From assembly GCA_905198575.1 (NCBI GenBank), contig CAJKDC010000100.1, positions 1 through 8,330 on the forward strand: a stretch of 8,330 nt of DNA, written 5' to 3'. The notes beneath the pieces are model-generated. The model had not been told where the DNA came from, did no database searches, and saw nothing but the letters and a program-made list of their open reading frames with translations. Source of the stretch: an uncultured Bacteroides sp. Lineage in GTDB: Bacteria > Bacteroidota > Bacteroidia > Bacteroidales > Bacteroidaceae. The translations under genes were made by a program, and so were the position numbers. Positions within the stretch are counted from its first letter, which is position 1. Each line of letters begins with the position of its first letter. Of this stretch, positions 1-6,668 are shown piece by piece.

Positions 1-52
1 TTTATTTACTGCCAGAGCCGTTTAGGCTGGGCTAATTTTTAACGAACTATTG
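1..52 (+). repeat. Left copy of 52-bp perfect terminal inverted repeat
   Basis: Every base from 1 to 52 pairs with the complement of 8328 down to 8277, with no mismatch. The match breaks at base 53. It may continue to the left beyond the window. The repeat contains an imperfect hairpin (GCC-AG-AGCC, loop GTTTA, GGCT-G-GGC at 11-32) followed by TAATTTTT, so read inward it resembles a weak intrinsic terminator. It lies 95 bp beyond the stop codon of the last gene of the operon. No recombinase or transposase is encoded between the repeats. Confidence 0.95.
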
Positions 53-147
53 AATTATTACATCAGAGGAAAATAAACCTCCATTCTCTCAAATCTTATT
101 TTAAGACTCACTATTCCATTGGACACACCTCCTTTCTACAATAATAT
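53..147. other. Non-coding end of operon
   Basis: This AT-rich spacer lies between the ligase-like gene and the left inverted repeat. On the minus strand it holds a strong Shine-Dalgarno-like AGGAGGTG (126-133) and an ATG (119-117) that meets a stop after two codons. It also holds a short GAGG/CCTC hairpin around 66-81. Neither hairpin is followed by a T-tract in the direction of operon transcription, so I see no clear operon terminator. Confidence 0.5.
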
Positions 148-1839
148 TCATTTACATATTCTTGCTATTTTTTTACAATACATTTTATCTTCCAATATTT
201 TCTTCACCTCCAGTCTCATTTCCCTTATTGCAGAGGAGTTCACCTTAGGCTCGGCACGAAGCACATACTCTGCCTCCCTGACAAGCTTTACCCTGTCAAA
301 ATACTCAGGCTCCGCATAAAGCTTTACCAGCAGATAGTGGGGATATACACGCTCCGGTAATCTGCGGGTTGAACGTAGCAGATACATCTCCGCTTTCCCA
401 TATTCTCCGCTTTCATGTGCATTGCGTCCTAAAATATTCAATATCATCGGATCTCCGCTCACCGTCATGGCTTTCAGCAGAACCTCTTCTGCCTTGCCGT
501 AACTTCCGGCTTTGTATAATGCCCTTCCGTACTCAAAGCAGAAATCTTTATGCCAGGACATTTTGTCATAAAGCTTTTCATATTCATCGGCAGCCGCCTT
601 AAATGCTCCGGAATTATAAAGGACCCTTACCAGCATCCACTCGCGAACAGCCAATGTGCGTGCGGAGTACATACCATGCATATTTACCGAAGCTGTTAAT
701 CCGGCCACAACAAGCGGCAGCAGGACTGCTACAGCATACCTTTTACGCTTTATCATAACCAAGCCCTCGCCACAAAGCGCCATTACCGCCAATAGCCATA
801 CAGAAACAATAGCCGGGATATGCAGCGGATAGGAAAAGCACGCAAATACCATAAGCAATACAAGACATCCGCCCATTCCCGCAAGATGTTTACGGCTACC
901 GGCTATCATTAACAACACAAGCAATACAGTTACAAGCAAAACGGATACCCACACTCCATATTCAACTGCTATCTGCAGATATTCGTTGAAGGCAAAATCG
1001 GGTGTTCCGGCTACCCATGCCTCCGACTCCGAATACTCACAATCCGTGAAGTATCTTTCCTGAGCATCACCGTAAATGGCGGAAAAAGTCCTTCCGTTTT
1101 TTTCACCCCAAGGATTGTCGGCAATGGCCCGGAGAGTTATCTTTCCTATCAGCAAACGGCCGTCTGCCGAATCACGTTTCATGAAATACGCACCGGAAGC
1201 AAACAGCAAACCGAGTATAAGCACGCCCAATACGGCATATCTGTGCTCCGATACAAATGATTTTACTTTCGCATGGTAAACCCTGAGAACCACATATCCG
1301 CACGAAATCAGGGCAGCAAACCATGCCGCACGGCTCATGCCCGCCGGAAGCACACTGCATATCAGCAAGAGTACACACATCGAGAAATAATACTGCACAA
1401 CCGAAAGGCGGTCTTTCTTTCTCTTCAATACAGACATCCTGTACAGGGCTATCGGAAGAACTGCCGCCAGATAGCCTGAATAGGGCCCCGGGTTATAGAA
1501 TGTTCCCGTAAGGACAAAAAGCGAATGGTTTGACGGATATATACCTGCAATCTGACCCAGACCATGCAGGGCCTCCACTGCACCGAATCCCATCAGCACC
1601 CATTGCACCGACTCCGACACGATAAGGACAGTCCGCTGTGGATTCACAATATATCCGGCAAGCCACAAAGGCAATACCACAGTCATCACGGCAGAAAGCC
1701 ACATCCATTGCTCCCCCTGAAGGTCGGACGGCACGCTACCGTCTGTCACCAGCACAGTCCCACCCGCAAGTCCGGTAAGGAGTACCCCTGCCAACCACGG
1801 CATGACTCTGTATAACCATTTCCTTAGTCCAACATTCAT
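148..1839 (-). CDS. Wzy/O-antigen-ligase-like membrane protein with C-terminal TPRs
   Basis: The predicted 563-residue inner-membrane protein has about ten hydrophobic segments (residues 14-30 to 365-385), then a soluble tail of about 170 residues with tetratricopeptide-like helical repeats (roughly 400-530). Family signs are FYNPGPYSGYLA (114-125), SRAAW (169-173), the DNPWGE loop (241-246) and AFNEYLQ (283-289) before an exit helix. This is the architecture of Wzy_C ligases, which move lipid-linked glycans to an acceptor. The usual AHNEYLQ-type motif here has Phe284 in place of His. I chose the start at 1839, or 1848, because the longer open frame from 1965 would overlap lepB by 86 bp. The 31-40 bp gap after lepB carries AAAAGGAA. 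It is the last gene of the operon. Substrate and partner are unknown; a role in decorating exported peptides or surface glycans is only inference. Confidence 0.8.
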   Translation of the reverse strand: MNVGLRKWLYRVMPWLAGVLLTGLAGGTVLVTDGSVPSDLQGEQWMWLSAVMTVVLPLWLAGYIVNPQRTVLIVSESVQWVLMGFGAVEALHGLGQIAGIYPSNHSLFVLTGTFYNPGPYSGYLAAVLPIALYRMSVLKRKKDRLSVVQYYFSMCVLLLICSVLPAGMSRAAWFAALISCGYVVLRVYHAKVKSFVSEHRYAVLGVLILGLLFASGAYFMKRDSADGRLLIGKITLRAIADNPWGEKNGRTFSAIYGDAQERYFTDCEYSESEAWVAGTPDFAFNEYLQIAVEYGVWVSVLLVTVLLVLLMIAGSRKHLAGMGGCLVLLMVFACFSYPLHIPAIVSVWLLAVMALCGEGLVMIKRKRYAVAVLLPLVVAGLTASVNMHGMYSARTLAVREWMLVRVLYNSGAFKAAADEYEKLYDKMSWHKDFCFEYGRALYKAGSYGKAEEVLLKAMTVSGDPMILNILGRNAHESGEYGKAEMYLLRSTRRLPERVYPHYLLVKLYAEPEYFDRVKLVREAEYVLRAEPKVNSSAIREMRLEVKKILEDKMYCKKIARICK

Positions 1840-1879
1840 GATATGCATAGTTCGCTCAAAAAAAGTTCCATATTCCTTT

Positions 1880-2743
1880 TTATTCAATCCTCTTCCATAC
1901 CCTGTCCCAGCAAATATCGCCCGTATAGCTGTCCTCCGATTTCCATATCCTCGAAGCCACTCCAACTATATACTCCTCCGGAAGCAGGCCCCAGTAACGT
2001 GAATCCTGTGAGTTCTCACCATGGTCTCCCGCCACGAAATAATAGTTTTTTCGGAATCGGTAAGAAGTTATCACACTGTCGTTCAACAGTACTGTATCTC
2101 CCTTTACATACATCTTCTTTCCTTGTTCCCATTCAATGAGCTTGCGGTACAATACTCCGCCCGTACGGTTCATCCTCACCACATCACCTTCACCTGGTAC
2201 AAACAGAGGTCCGAACTCCTTGATGTTCCAGTCCAGCAGGGAGTCGTATGGGAAACTCCTGTAAACACCCTCAGGAAAATCCTCAGGACGCATCAGTCCT
2301 ATACGCTTCTGTGAAGCAACATTCCCCAAAGGTATGTCAACACCTTTCACCTTGAACATCCCCTTCCTTATGGAGACCGTATCTCCAGGCAACCCGATAC
2401 AACGCTTGATATAATACTTCATTATGTGCATCTCTATATGGTTCCAGTTGTTAGGATGTGGGAAATTGAAGACTACCACATCATTGCGCTTTATCTTCCT
2501 GAATCCCGGCATACGGTATATTTCAGTCTGTTCCAGATTAAGTGATTTGTTCAGGTTGAACAGACGTGCCCCAACGACCGGTTTCCACACAAGAACGAAA
2601 TCACCCTTACGCAGTTCCGGTGACATGGAATCACTTGGTATCCGGAACGATGCAAACACGAACACAAGTGCCAGAATCCACAGCAGAAACAGGCATGTAC
2701 CCACAAAGGCAATATTCATTATTATTTCAAACCATCTCTTCAT
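1880..2743 (-). CDS. lepB: Signal peptidase I
   Basis: A membrane-anchored serine/lysine protease that removes signal peptides from exported proteins. The 287-residue protein has one N-terminal membrane helix (about 8-32), then the box B motif SDSMSP with nucleophile Ser39, box D YYIKRCIGLPGD with general base Lys113, and box E GDHGENSQDSRYWG starting at residue 239. All catalytic boxes are intact. A long insertion between boxes D and E is usual for Bacteroidetes enzymes. I prefer the start at 2743 (MKRWFEII) over 2779 because it leads straight into the anchor helix. Its ATG also overlaps, as ATGA, the stop of an upstream frame that looks like the tail of a decayed transglutaminase gene. Its position with two NVEALA peptide genes suggests it may be an accessory LepB for them (inference). 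Confidence 0.93.
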   Translation of the reverse strand: MKRWFEIIMNIAFVGTCLFLLWILALVFVFASFRIPSDSMSPELRKGDFVLVWKPVVGARLFNLNKSLNLEQTEIYRMPGFRKIKRNDVVVFNFPHPNNWNHIEMHIMKYYIKRCIGLPGDTVSIRKGMFKVKGVDIPLGNVASQKRIGLMRPEDFPEGVYRSFPYDSLLDWNIKEFGPLFVPGEGDVVRMNRTGGVLYRKLIEWEQGKKMYVKGDTVLLNDSVITSYRFRKNYYFVAGDHGENSQDSRYWGLLPEEYIVGVASRIWKSEDSYTGDICWDRVWKRIE

Positions 2744-3049
2744 AATCTCACAGCCATGATTTCCTGTTGAATATACCATTCACCACCATCACTACTGATG
2801 CATTATGCCCCCTGCCATTGGGACATTCAGCAGTAGTGCTTTTCTTATAAGGAACCGTGCCGCACGCAGCTTCAGGCTGTCCCCACCCTGTTGTGTTCCA
2901 TCACCTTTTCCAGTTGCGTGCGGTTTGTCCTTGCCATTTGAATACCTTCTCCATCTGCCTTTCCCATAGTCCGAGCAGCTGCACAAAACGCATAGAACCC
3001 CCAAAATCATCATTACGTAAATACGCAGTATTGAATATCTTGATTCTAT
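2740..3049 (-). pseudogene. Decayed, internally deleted transglutaminase-type lipoprotein gene
   Basis: An open frame at 3013-2792 begins with a lipoprotein-like signal (VLCVLCSC) and ends with DSLKLRAARFLI. The latter matches DSLKYRAAQFLI at residues 51-62 of the intact transglutaminase lipoprotein at 4606-6549. Between these two parts the matching residues (IQMARTNRTQLEKVMEH) lie in the +1 frame at about 2958-2875, so two compensating frameshifts have occurred. A good Shine-Dalgarno AAGGAGGA (3063-3056) sits 7 bases before an in-frame ATA (3049-3047), which fits loss of an original ATG by one G-to-A change. Homology stops after FLI. The frame that ends in TGA at 2742-2740, overlapping the lepB ATG, may be the remaining C-terminus, but it is too short to prove. 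The catalytic domain is absent. Confidence 0.75.
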
Positions 3050-3055
3050 TCCGAT

Positions 3056-3063
3056 TCCTCCTT
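3056..3063 (-). promoter_or_regulatory. Shine-Dalgarno AAGGAGGA of the decayed transglutaminase gene
   Basis: This near-perfect ribosome-binding site lies between the stop of the upstream propeller gene and the relic. It has no ATG at a normal distance. The in-frame codon 7 bases downstream is ATA (3049-3047). This fixes the likely ancestral start and supports the pseudogene call. Confidence 0.5.
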
Positions 3064-3085
3064 AATATAGAAACAGACTTATATT

Positions 3086-4132
3086 TTATTTCATTTTAAT
3101 CCCGAATTTTAATATTTTACCAGGCTTTCCAAAAACAAGGCAACCATCCTTCATGCAGACGAGATTACCGATCGACCCAATTATATTCTTGTCGGCGTAA
3201 AGTAATTTGTATGGCTCTTTCTCGGGATAACTGAATAACATTATATAACATTTTTCTTTACAGAAGAAAGAAATGGCAAAATCATTGCCGTCAGAAACGA
3301 TATTTGTGGAATAAATTTTCCCTTCGTCTACAATCCTGCGCATAAGTCCCAATGGGGTGCTTTTGTCAACTCCAGAAAAATCCGGCCATAGGTCTCCGAA
3401 ATTCAAATCACAAAACACTTCGGCCTTTCCATCATAACATTTGTATATTCTAGGTTCAACAGCCGGCAAATAAAGTACAGTGTCATTTGCAATTCCGGCA
3501 AAGACATTATAACTGGCAAATGTTACATTTTCTATCTCACCTGGTACAGGCAATACAGTCTTTTTCTTTTCATCCTTTTCATATACTAGCTTGTTCTTGT
3601 TTTCTCCATAAGCTACATTGCCTCTATCATACCACACGCCGCCGTCTTTGCTCTCTTCCTGGAAAAAATGACTTGATTGTTTTTCTGCATCTTTTTTGTA
3701 TAGGAACGAAAGATTCTTATCCAGAAACAGTCTTTGCGATTCCGAATATGTATCCAGAAGTATTATTCCCGATGATGTGACATTAAAATCTACAACCCTA
3801 ACAAATTCACCGGGACCGTTTCCTCTATTTGTAAATGAGTTGATAAGAAGCCCCTCAGAGTCATATTGATAAAGCCCCGGATCTTTCCATGAGTCTAGAA
3901 CCAGAATAGAATTCCCTGTCCATTTTACCTTTGTCATATCACCTGGGAAATGTTCCGACAGAGAATCATTTAAGCACATTACTTCTAAAGAAGATGTTTC
4001 TTCCTTCAAAGAAATTGCATTGCCTAGGTCTACATCAACTGTATATGAACTTTTTTTAATCTGTACATTAGTACATGATGCTATAATAGGAATTAATATA
4101 ACACCGGTAATTTTAAATAAGTGCATTTTCAT
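3086..4132 (-). CDS. 6-bladed beta-propeller lipoprotein (copy A)
   Basis: The 348-residue predicted lipoprotein has a signal peptide ending in the lipobox IASC, with lipidated Cys20. The rest is a repeating beta-strand pattern typical of 6-bladed propellers. The GNGPGEF motif (104-110) is the hallmark of the DUF4934/DUF5128/BF3164-like propeller lipoproteins of Bacteroidales. No catalytic motif is visible, so a binding or scaffold role at the outer membrane is more likely than an enzymatic one. It lies 87 bp downstream of NVEALA peptide A, with a strong hairpin between them, and precedes the decayed transglutaminase gene. It shares fold and motif with the propeller at 6946-7962, but the sequences are far apart, so the duplication is old. 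Its DNA appears more AT-rich than the lepB and ligase genes. Confidence 0.85.
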   Translation of the reverse strand: MKMHLFKITGVILIPIIASCTNVQIKKSSYTVDVDLGNAISLKEETSSLEVMCLNDSLSEHFPGDMTKVKWTGNSILVLDSWKDPGLYQYDSEGLLINSFTNRGNGPGEFVRVVDFNVTSSGIILLDTYSESQRLFLDKNLSFLYKKDAEKQSSHFFQEESKDGGVWYDRGNVAYGENKNKLVYEKDEKKKTVLPVPGEIENVTFASYNVFAGIANDTVLYLPAVEPRIYKCYDGKAEVFCDLNFGDLWPDFSGVDKSTPLGLMRRIVDEGKIYSTNIVSDGNDFAISFFCKEKCYIMLFSYPEKEPYKLLYADKNIIGSIGNLVCMKDGCLVFGKPGKILKFGIKMK

Positions 4133-4171
4133 ATATTCTTATATTTTTATATTGAATTTTTACTGTTTTTT

Positions 4172-4210
4172 TTACAGAGATGACTGATATGTTATCAGTC
4201 ATCTCTGTAA
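4172..4210 (-). other. 18-bp perfect hairpin between NVEALA A and propeller A
   Basis: Bases 4172-4189 pair perfectly with 4193-4210 around a 3-base loop. It begins 9 bases after the peptide stop codon. On the minus strand it is followed by a run of A rather than T, so it is not a canonical intrinsic terminator. It may act as a 3' mRNA stabiliser or a barrier to exonucleases, giving the peptide message a higher level than the genes that follow (inference). Confidence 0.85.
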
Positions 4211-4219
4211 TTTCAAAGC

Positions 4220-4453
4220 TTACCATGGAGTTCCAGGACAACTAGCACCTCCATTAGGATCACATTTCCAACGACTCGTAGAATAAACAGTCACAATCCA
4301 TGTCCCATTACCGATTTCTTCATCAGCCAACGCTTCCACGTTAGCCAATGCAAGGTCCGACATTGTTTTTTCCTGCTGTGATGTATATACACTATAACCA
4401 GCCATTAAAGCGAATGCTGCAACGAATGCAGTTCTAATAATGTTCTTTTTCAT
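4220..4453 (-). CDS. NVEALA-motif peptide precursor A
   Basis: A 77-residue secreted-peptide precursor. The basic start MKKN and a hydrophobic segment (about 8-22) direct it to the membrane. A polar linker then leads to NVEALA (38-43), the defining motif of the NVEALA family (Pfam NVEALA). The 34 residues after it are rich in Trp, Gly, Ser and Pro and hold two cysteines (64 and 72) that could form a disulfide. The Ala41-Leu42-Ala43 triplet fits an AxA signal-peptidase rule, but it is about 20 residues beyond the hydrophobic segment, much further than in a normal signal peptide. Residues 1-43 align without a gap to the leader of the peptide at 8019-8249, with about 30 of 43 identical; the cores do not align. 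A promoter lies just upstream. The function of the mature peptide is unknown. Confidence 0.9.
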   Translation of the reverse strand: MKKNIIRTAFVAAFALMAGYSVYTSQQEKTMSDLALANVEALADEEIGNGTWIVTVYSTSRWKCDPNGGASCPGTPW

Positions 4454-4478
4454 AAAATTCTAAATCTTGTTTATAATA

Positions 4479-4510
4479 TAAAATTATTTATTCACACACA
4501 AAGCAACAAA
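4479..4510 (-). promoter_or_regulatory. Promoter for NVEALA A
   Basis: Read on the minus strand, TTTG (4510-4507), a 20-base spacer and TAATTTTA (4486-4479) approximate the Bacteroidetes sigma-AB promoter TTTG-N19-20-TAnnTTTG. The final G of the -7 box is missing. The -7 box is about 25 bases before the ATG at 4453, leaving a short leader. This would let the second cassette (peptide A to ligase) be transcribed independently of the first. Confidence 0.45.
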
Positions 4511-4521
4511 TCTCCGATTTG
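4507..4521. repeat. Palindrome CAAATC-TCC-GATTTG spanning both -33 boxes
   Basis: A perfect 6-bp inverted repeat with a 3-base centre. Its two arms contain the TTTG -33 elements of two divergent promoter-like sequences, one towards NVEALA A and one towards the right. The position is suitable for an operator, or it may simply be the by-product of two facing -33 boxes. Confidence 0.5.
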
Positions 4522-4549
4522 CAGTGCTTCAAAACAATCATTACCTTTG
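4518..4549 (+). promoter_or_regulatory. Divergent consensus-like promoter, antisense to the transglutaminase gene
   Basis: TTTG (4518-4521), a 20-base spacer and TACCTTTG (4542-4549, followed by CA) match the Bacteroides promoter consensus better than anything else in the window. It points right, into the 3' end of the transglutaminase gene on its antisense strand. No plus-strand gene follows. It may start an antisense RNA, or be a leftover of an ancestral divergent gene. Confidence 0.5.
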
Positions 4550-4605
4550 CATTGGTTACACCTCCTCTCTTCAACTGAAATCATCGGGTCTTCATCTGTG
4601 AAAAT

Positions 4606-6549
4606 TTAGTGCCATACAACCTGTTCGCTATTTCTTATCTCGAATATTCGTTCTTCACGCCCTCGTGTATAATTTCTCAACCAGTACAAAGCTCCTTTTG
4701 GAATATTCCGATATAACAAGCGGTCATCTTCTGCGGCCACCTGTTTACCCAAAGATATCCACTCCCCATCATCCATATAAAAAAGCTCGTATACATTACC
4801 TTTACGTATTCCATTATCATCGTTACGGATTATAAAGCGTATTTTTTCGATAACAGCAGGCCGTTCCAATTCCAATCCACCCCATGATAAAGAATCATTC
4901 GTATGAAAAAAAGTCAGTGGATCTCCGTCAAACAACTTTTCGGCACCGTTACGTGGATAATAAATACTGGCATCGTACCTGCCAATTATCTTTCCACGCA
5001 ATGGCTTGCTTTCCCCTTTGGCATAAAATTCCACCTCAGCCATGTTTCCCCACGTTTTATCCGAAGACTGATACCGAAGATATTTTACTGGCTTATTGAT
5101 TTCATTTGTTACCGTTATGTATTTAAAAGAAGGTTTTTCTGTAATCGTATGAAAAGTAACAGCGTTTTGAAACTCCGGATTATCAGCTCCCTGAAAACGA
5201 CTCCCCGGCATTAACGGAGGCAAATAAGCCAAATTGGAGGATTCCGGATTTTTTCTTTCCAATGTATAATTCATTGTTTCTGCCTGTGGGATAAAATAAG
5301 TTATATTGCCTAATGTATCCAGAAGAAACGGATAACCCGATAAATTAAGCTTTCCTTCGGAATATAAGGCCGGCTGATATACAATGTTCGGTCCCACAGC
5401 CTTAAAACTTGCGCGATTGCCATCTGCCAGTCCCCATGCTACCGGGGTCCACCCCTTCGGGTCAAACACACACAGATAGGCAAGACGATGCCTATCCTTA
5501 TTCTGCAAAGATATTGTTATATCCCTGGCTCCGATAAATGGATAGTCAGCCGTAACATCCTGCAAAAAAACATTTTTGAAAAAAGCCGGAATATCTTCGT
5601 CTGCATACAGAACAGCCGGCGATGTGGATTGTGCCCCAAATGTTTGCCGATACACTTTAGGTATTTTATAACGAAAGCGCACCAAGTGTTCGTCTGGTTG
5701 TTGCTCAGCACCGGAAAAATCATGAAAGGAGCCGTCATTGTTATAGACAACATTAAAAACATGTCCGTTTAATCCCTGCCCCCAATGGGGTACAGTCTCA
5801 ATTCCTACAGGAATACCACAAGCTCGCATTGCATATACAGCCAGATGAGCATAATCACTGCATAAACCGAACTTTATATTAAATAAAGTGCTGGGACGCA
5901 ATGAAACCGACAGTACACTTTCCAGTGCTATGTGAATGGGTTGTCTCATAAGCTCATCATTGATAACCCTGCATGCCTGGACGGCAGTTTTTATGCTGTC
6001 GTTTGCGAGTAATGGTTCAAAGCGTTCGCGGTAGCGTTGTCTCCATTGCTCGGGTAACTCTTCCGCAATCCGATATGGTAGTATCCAATCACAGAATTCT
6101 CCGAAAGACAAGTGCTTATTCCATGGCCGGCCCCAGACAGCAAAAGCCTCATCTATATTTTTAATTAAAAAATCTGCCGAGAGTGTTTGTGTATCCCATT
6201 TCACTGCTGGCAATTGGTTATAGTATTTAGCCTGTTTACGAAACGAATCATATATATACGGAATATCATATTCTTTCTGGTGAATAGCATATACAGAATC
6301 TATAAAAGAATAATATTCATCTATAGAAGCTCCTGAATAGTATCGTTTTGTGACCATATTTCCTATCAGGAATTGTGCAGCCCGATATTTCAGTGAATCT
6401 TTGGGTGCTTTATAATGTTCAAGTACTTGTGCCAGTTCATATTTGTTCTGTTTTGCCATATCCAGAGCCATCTCCACATCGAAAACCATGTTATTTTTCT
6501 GGCAAGAACACAAGATAAGAATAAAATAGAGAGAGAATTTGTGTTTCAT
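4606..6549 (-). CDS. Transglutaminase-like lipoprotein with C-terminal discoidin domain
   Basis: A 647-residue predicted lipoprotein. The short signal ends in the lipobox LCSC (Cys16 or, less likely, Cys14). A helical N-terminal part (20-200) precedes a transglutaminase/papain-like core. GLCSDYAHLA carries the putative nucleophile Cys230, NGHVFNVV gives His263, and FHDFSG gives Asp277, so a full Cys-His-Asp triad is visible. The middle (about 330-430) looks beta-rich. The C-terminus (about 470-600) resembles an F5/8 type C (discoidin) jelly roll, with WGNMAEVEFYA and KLFDGDPLTFFH, usually a carbohydrate- or surface-binding module. Bacterial members of this superfamily can be proteases, deamidases or cross-linking enzymes; which applies here cannot be told. 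It sits between the two NVEALA cassettes, and its N-terminal region has a decayed paralogue at 3049-2740. The start at 6549 places a signal peptide at the very N-terminus, without an obvious Shine-Dalgarno. Confidence 0.85.
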   Translation of the reverse strand: MKHKFSLYFILILCSCQKNNMVFDVEMALDMAKQNKYELAQVLEHYKAPKDSLKYRAAQFLIGNMVTKRYYSGASIDEYYSFIDSVYAIHQKEYDIPYIYDSFRKQAKYYNQLPAVKWDTQTLSADFLIKNIDEAFAVWGRPWNKHLSFGEFCDWILPYRIAEELPEQWRQRYRERFEPLLANDSIKTAVQACRVINDELMRQPIHIALESVLSVSLRPSTLFNIKFGLCSDYAHLAVYAMRACGIPVGIETVPHWGQGLNGHVFNVVYNNDGSFHDFSGAEQQPDEHLVRFRYKIPKVYRQTFGAQSTSPAVLYADEDIPAFFKNVFLQDVTADYPFIGARDITISLQNKDRHRLAYLCVFDPKGWTPVAWGLADGNRASFKAVGPNIVYQPALYSEGKLNLSGYPFLLDTLGNITYFIPQAETMNYTLERKNPESSNLAYLPPLMPGSRFQGADNPEFQNAVTFHTITEKPSFKYITVTNEINKPVKYLRYQSSDKTWGNMAEVEFYAKGESKPLRGKIIGRYDASIYYPRNGAEKLFDGDPLTFFHTNDSLSWGGLELERPAVIEKIRFIIRNDDNGIRKGNVYELFYMDDGEWISLGKQVAAEDDRLLYRNIPKGALYWLRNYTRGREERIFEIRNSEQVVWH

Positions 6550-6668
6550 TAGTTAGTATAATATTTAATGCTGCATCATCTGTTCAAAACGTATCATGTG
6601 ACAGTTGGTATAAGTAACTATTCAAAATTGATTTCATACATACGGGTATTCACAAACAGTTTTTTCAC
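6550..6668. other. Spacer between thioredoxin-like relic and transglutaminase gene
   Basis: About 120 bp with no gene. It probably includes sequence left from the lost C-terminal part of the thioredoxin-like gene, but no convincing homologous residues remain in any frame. No consensus promoter was found. Together with the relic it makes up a 396-bp stretch with no intact gene. Confidence 0.5.

Noticed and set aside
1840..1965. Longer start for the ligase-like gene at 1965
   Set aside because: It would overlap lepB by 86 bp, and its extra residues are polar and unlike the expected membrane start. The ATG at 1839 leads directly into a basic-hydrophobic N-terminus.
2744..2779. Longer start for lepB at 2779
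   Set aside because: The extra 12 residues precede the anchor without any family feature. The ATG at 2743 shows an ATGA overlap and starts the usual basic-hydrophobic anchor.
2763..2793. SDGGEWYIQQE reading before lepB as a proven C-terminal part of the transglutaminase
   Set aside because: The likeness to DDGEW near residue 593 of the intact copy is too short. It is kept only as a hint, together with the ATGA overlap.
4172..4210. 18-bp hairpin as an intrinsic terminator
   Set aside because: The T-run lies on the wrong side for minus-strand transcription, and no T-run follows the hairpin on the plus strand either. It is listed as a structural element instead.
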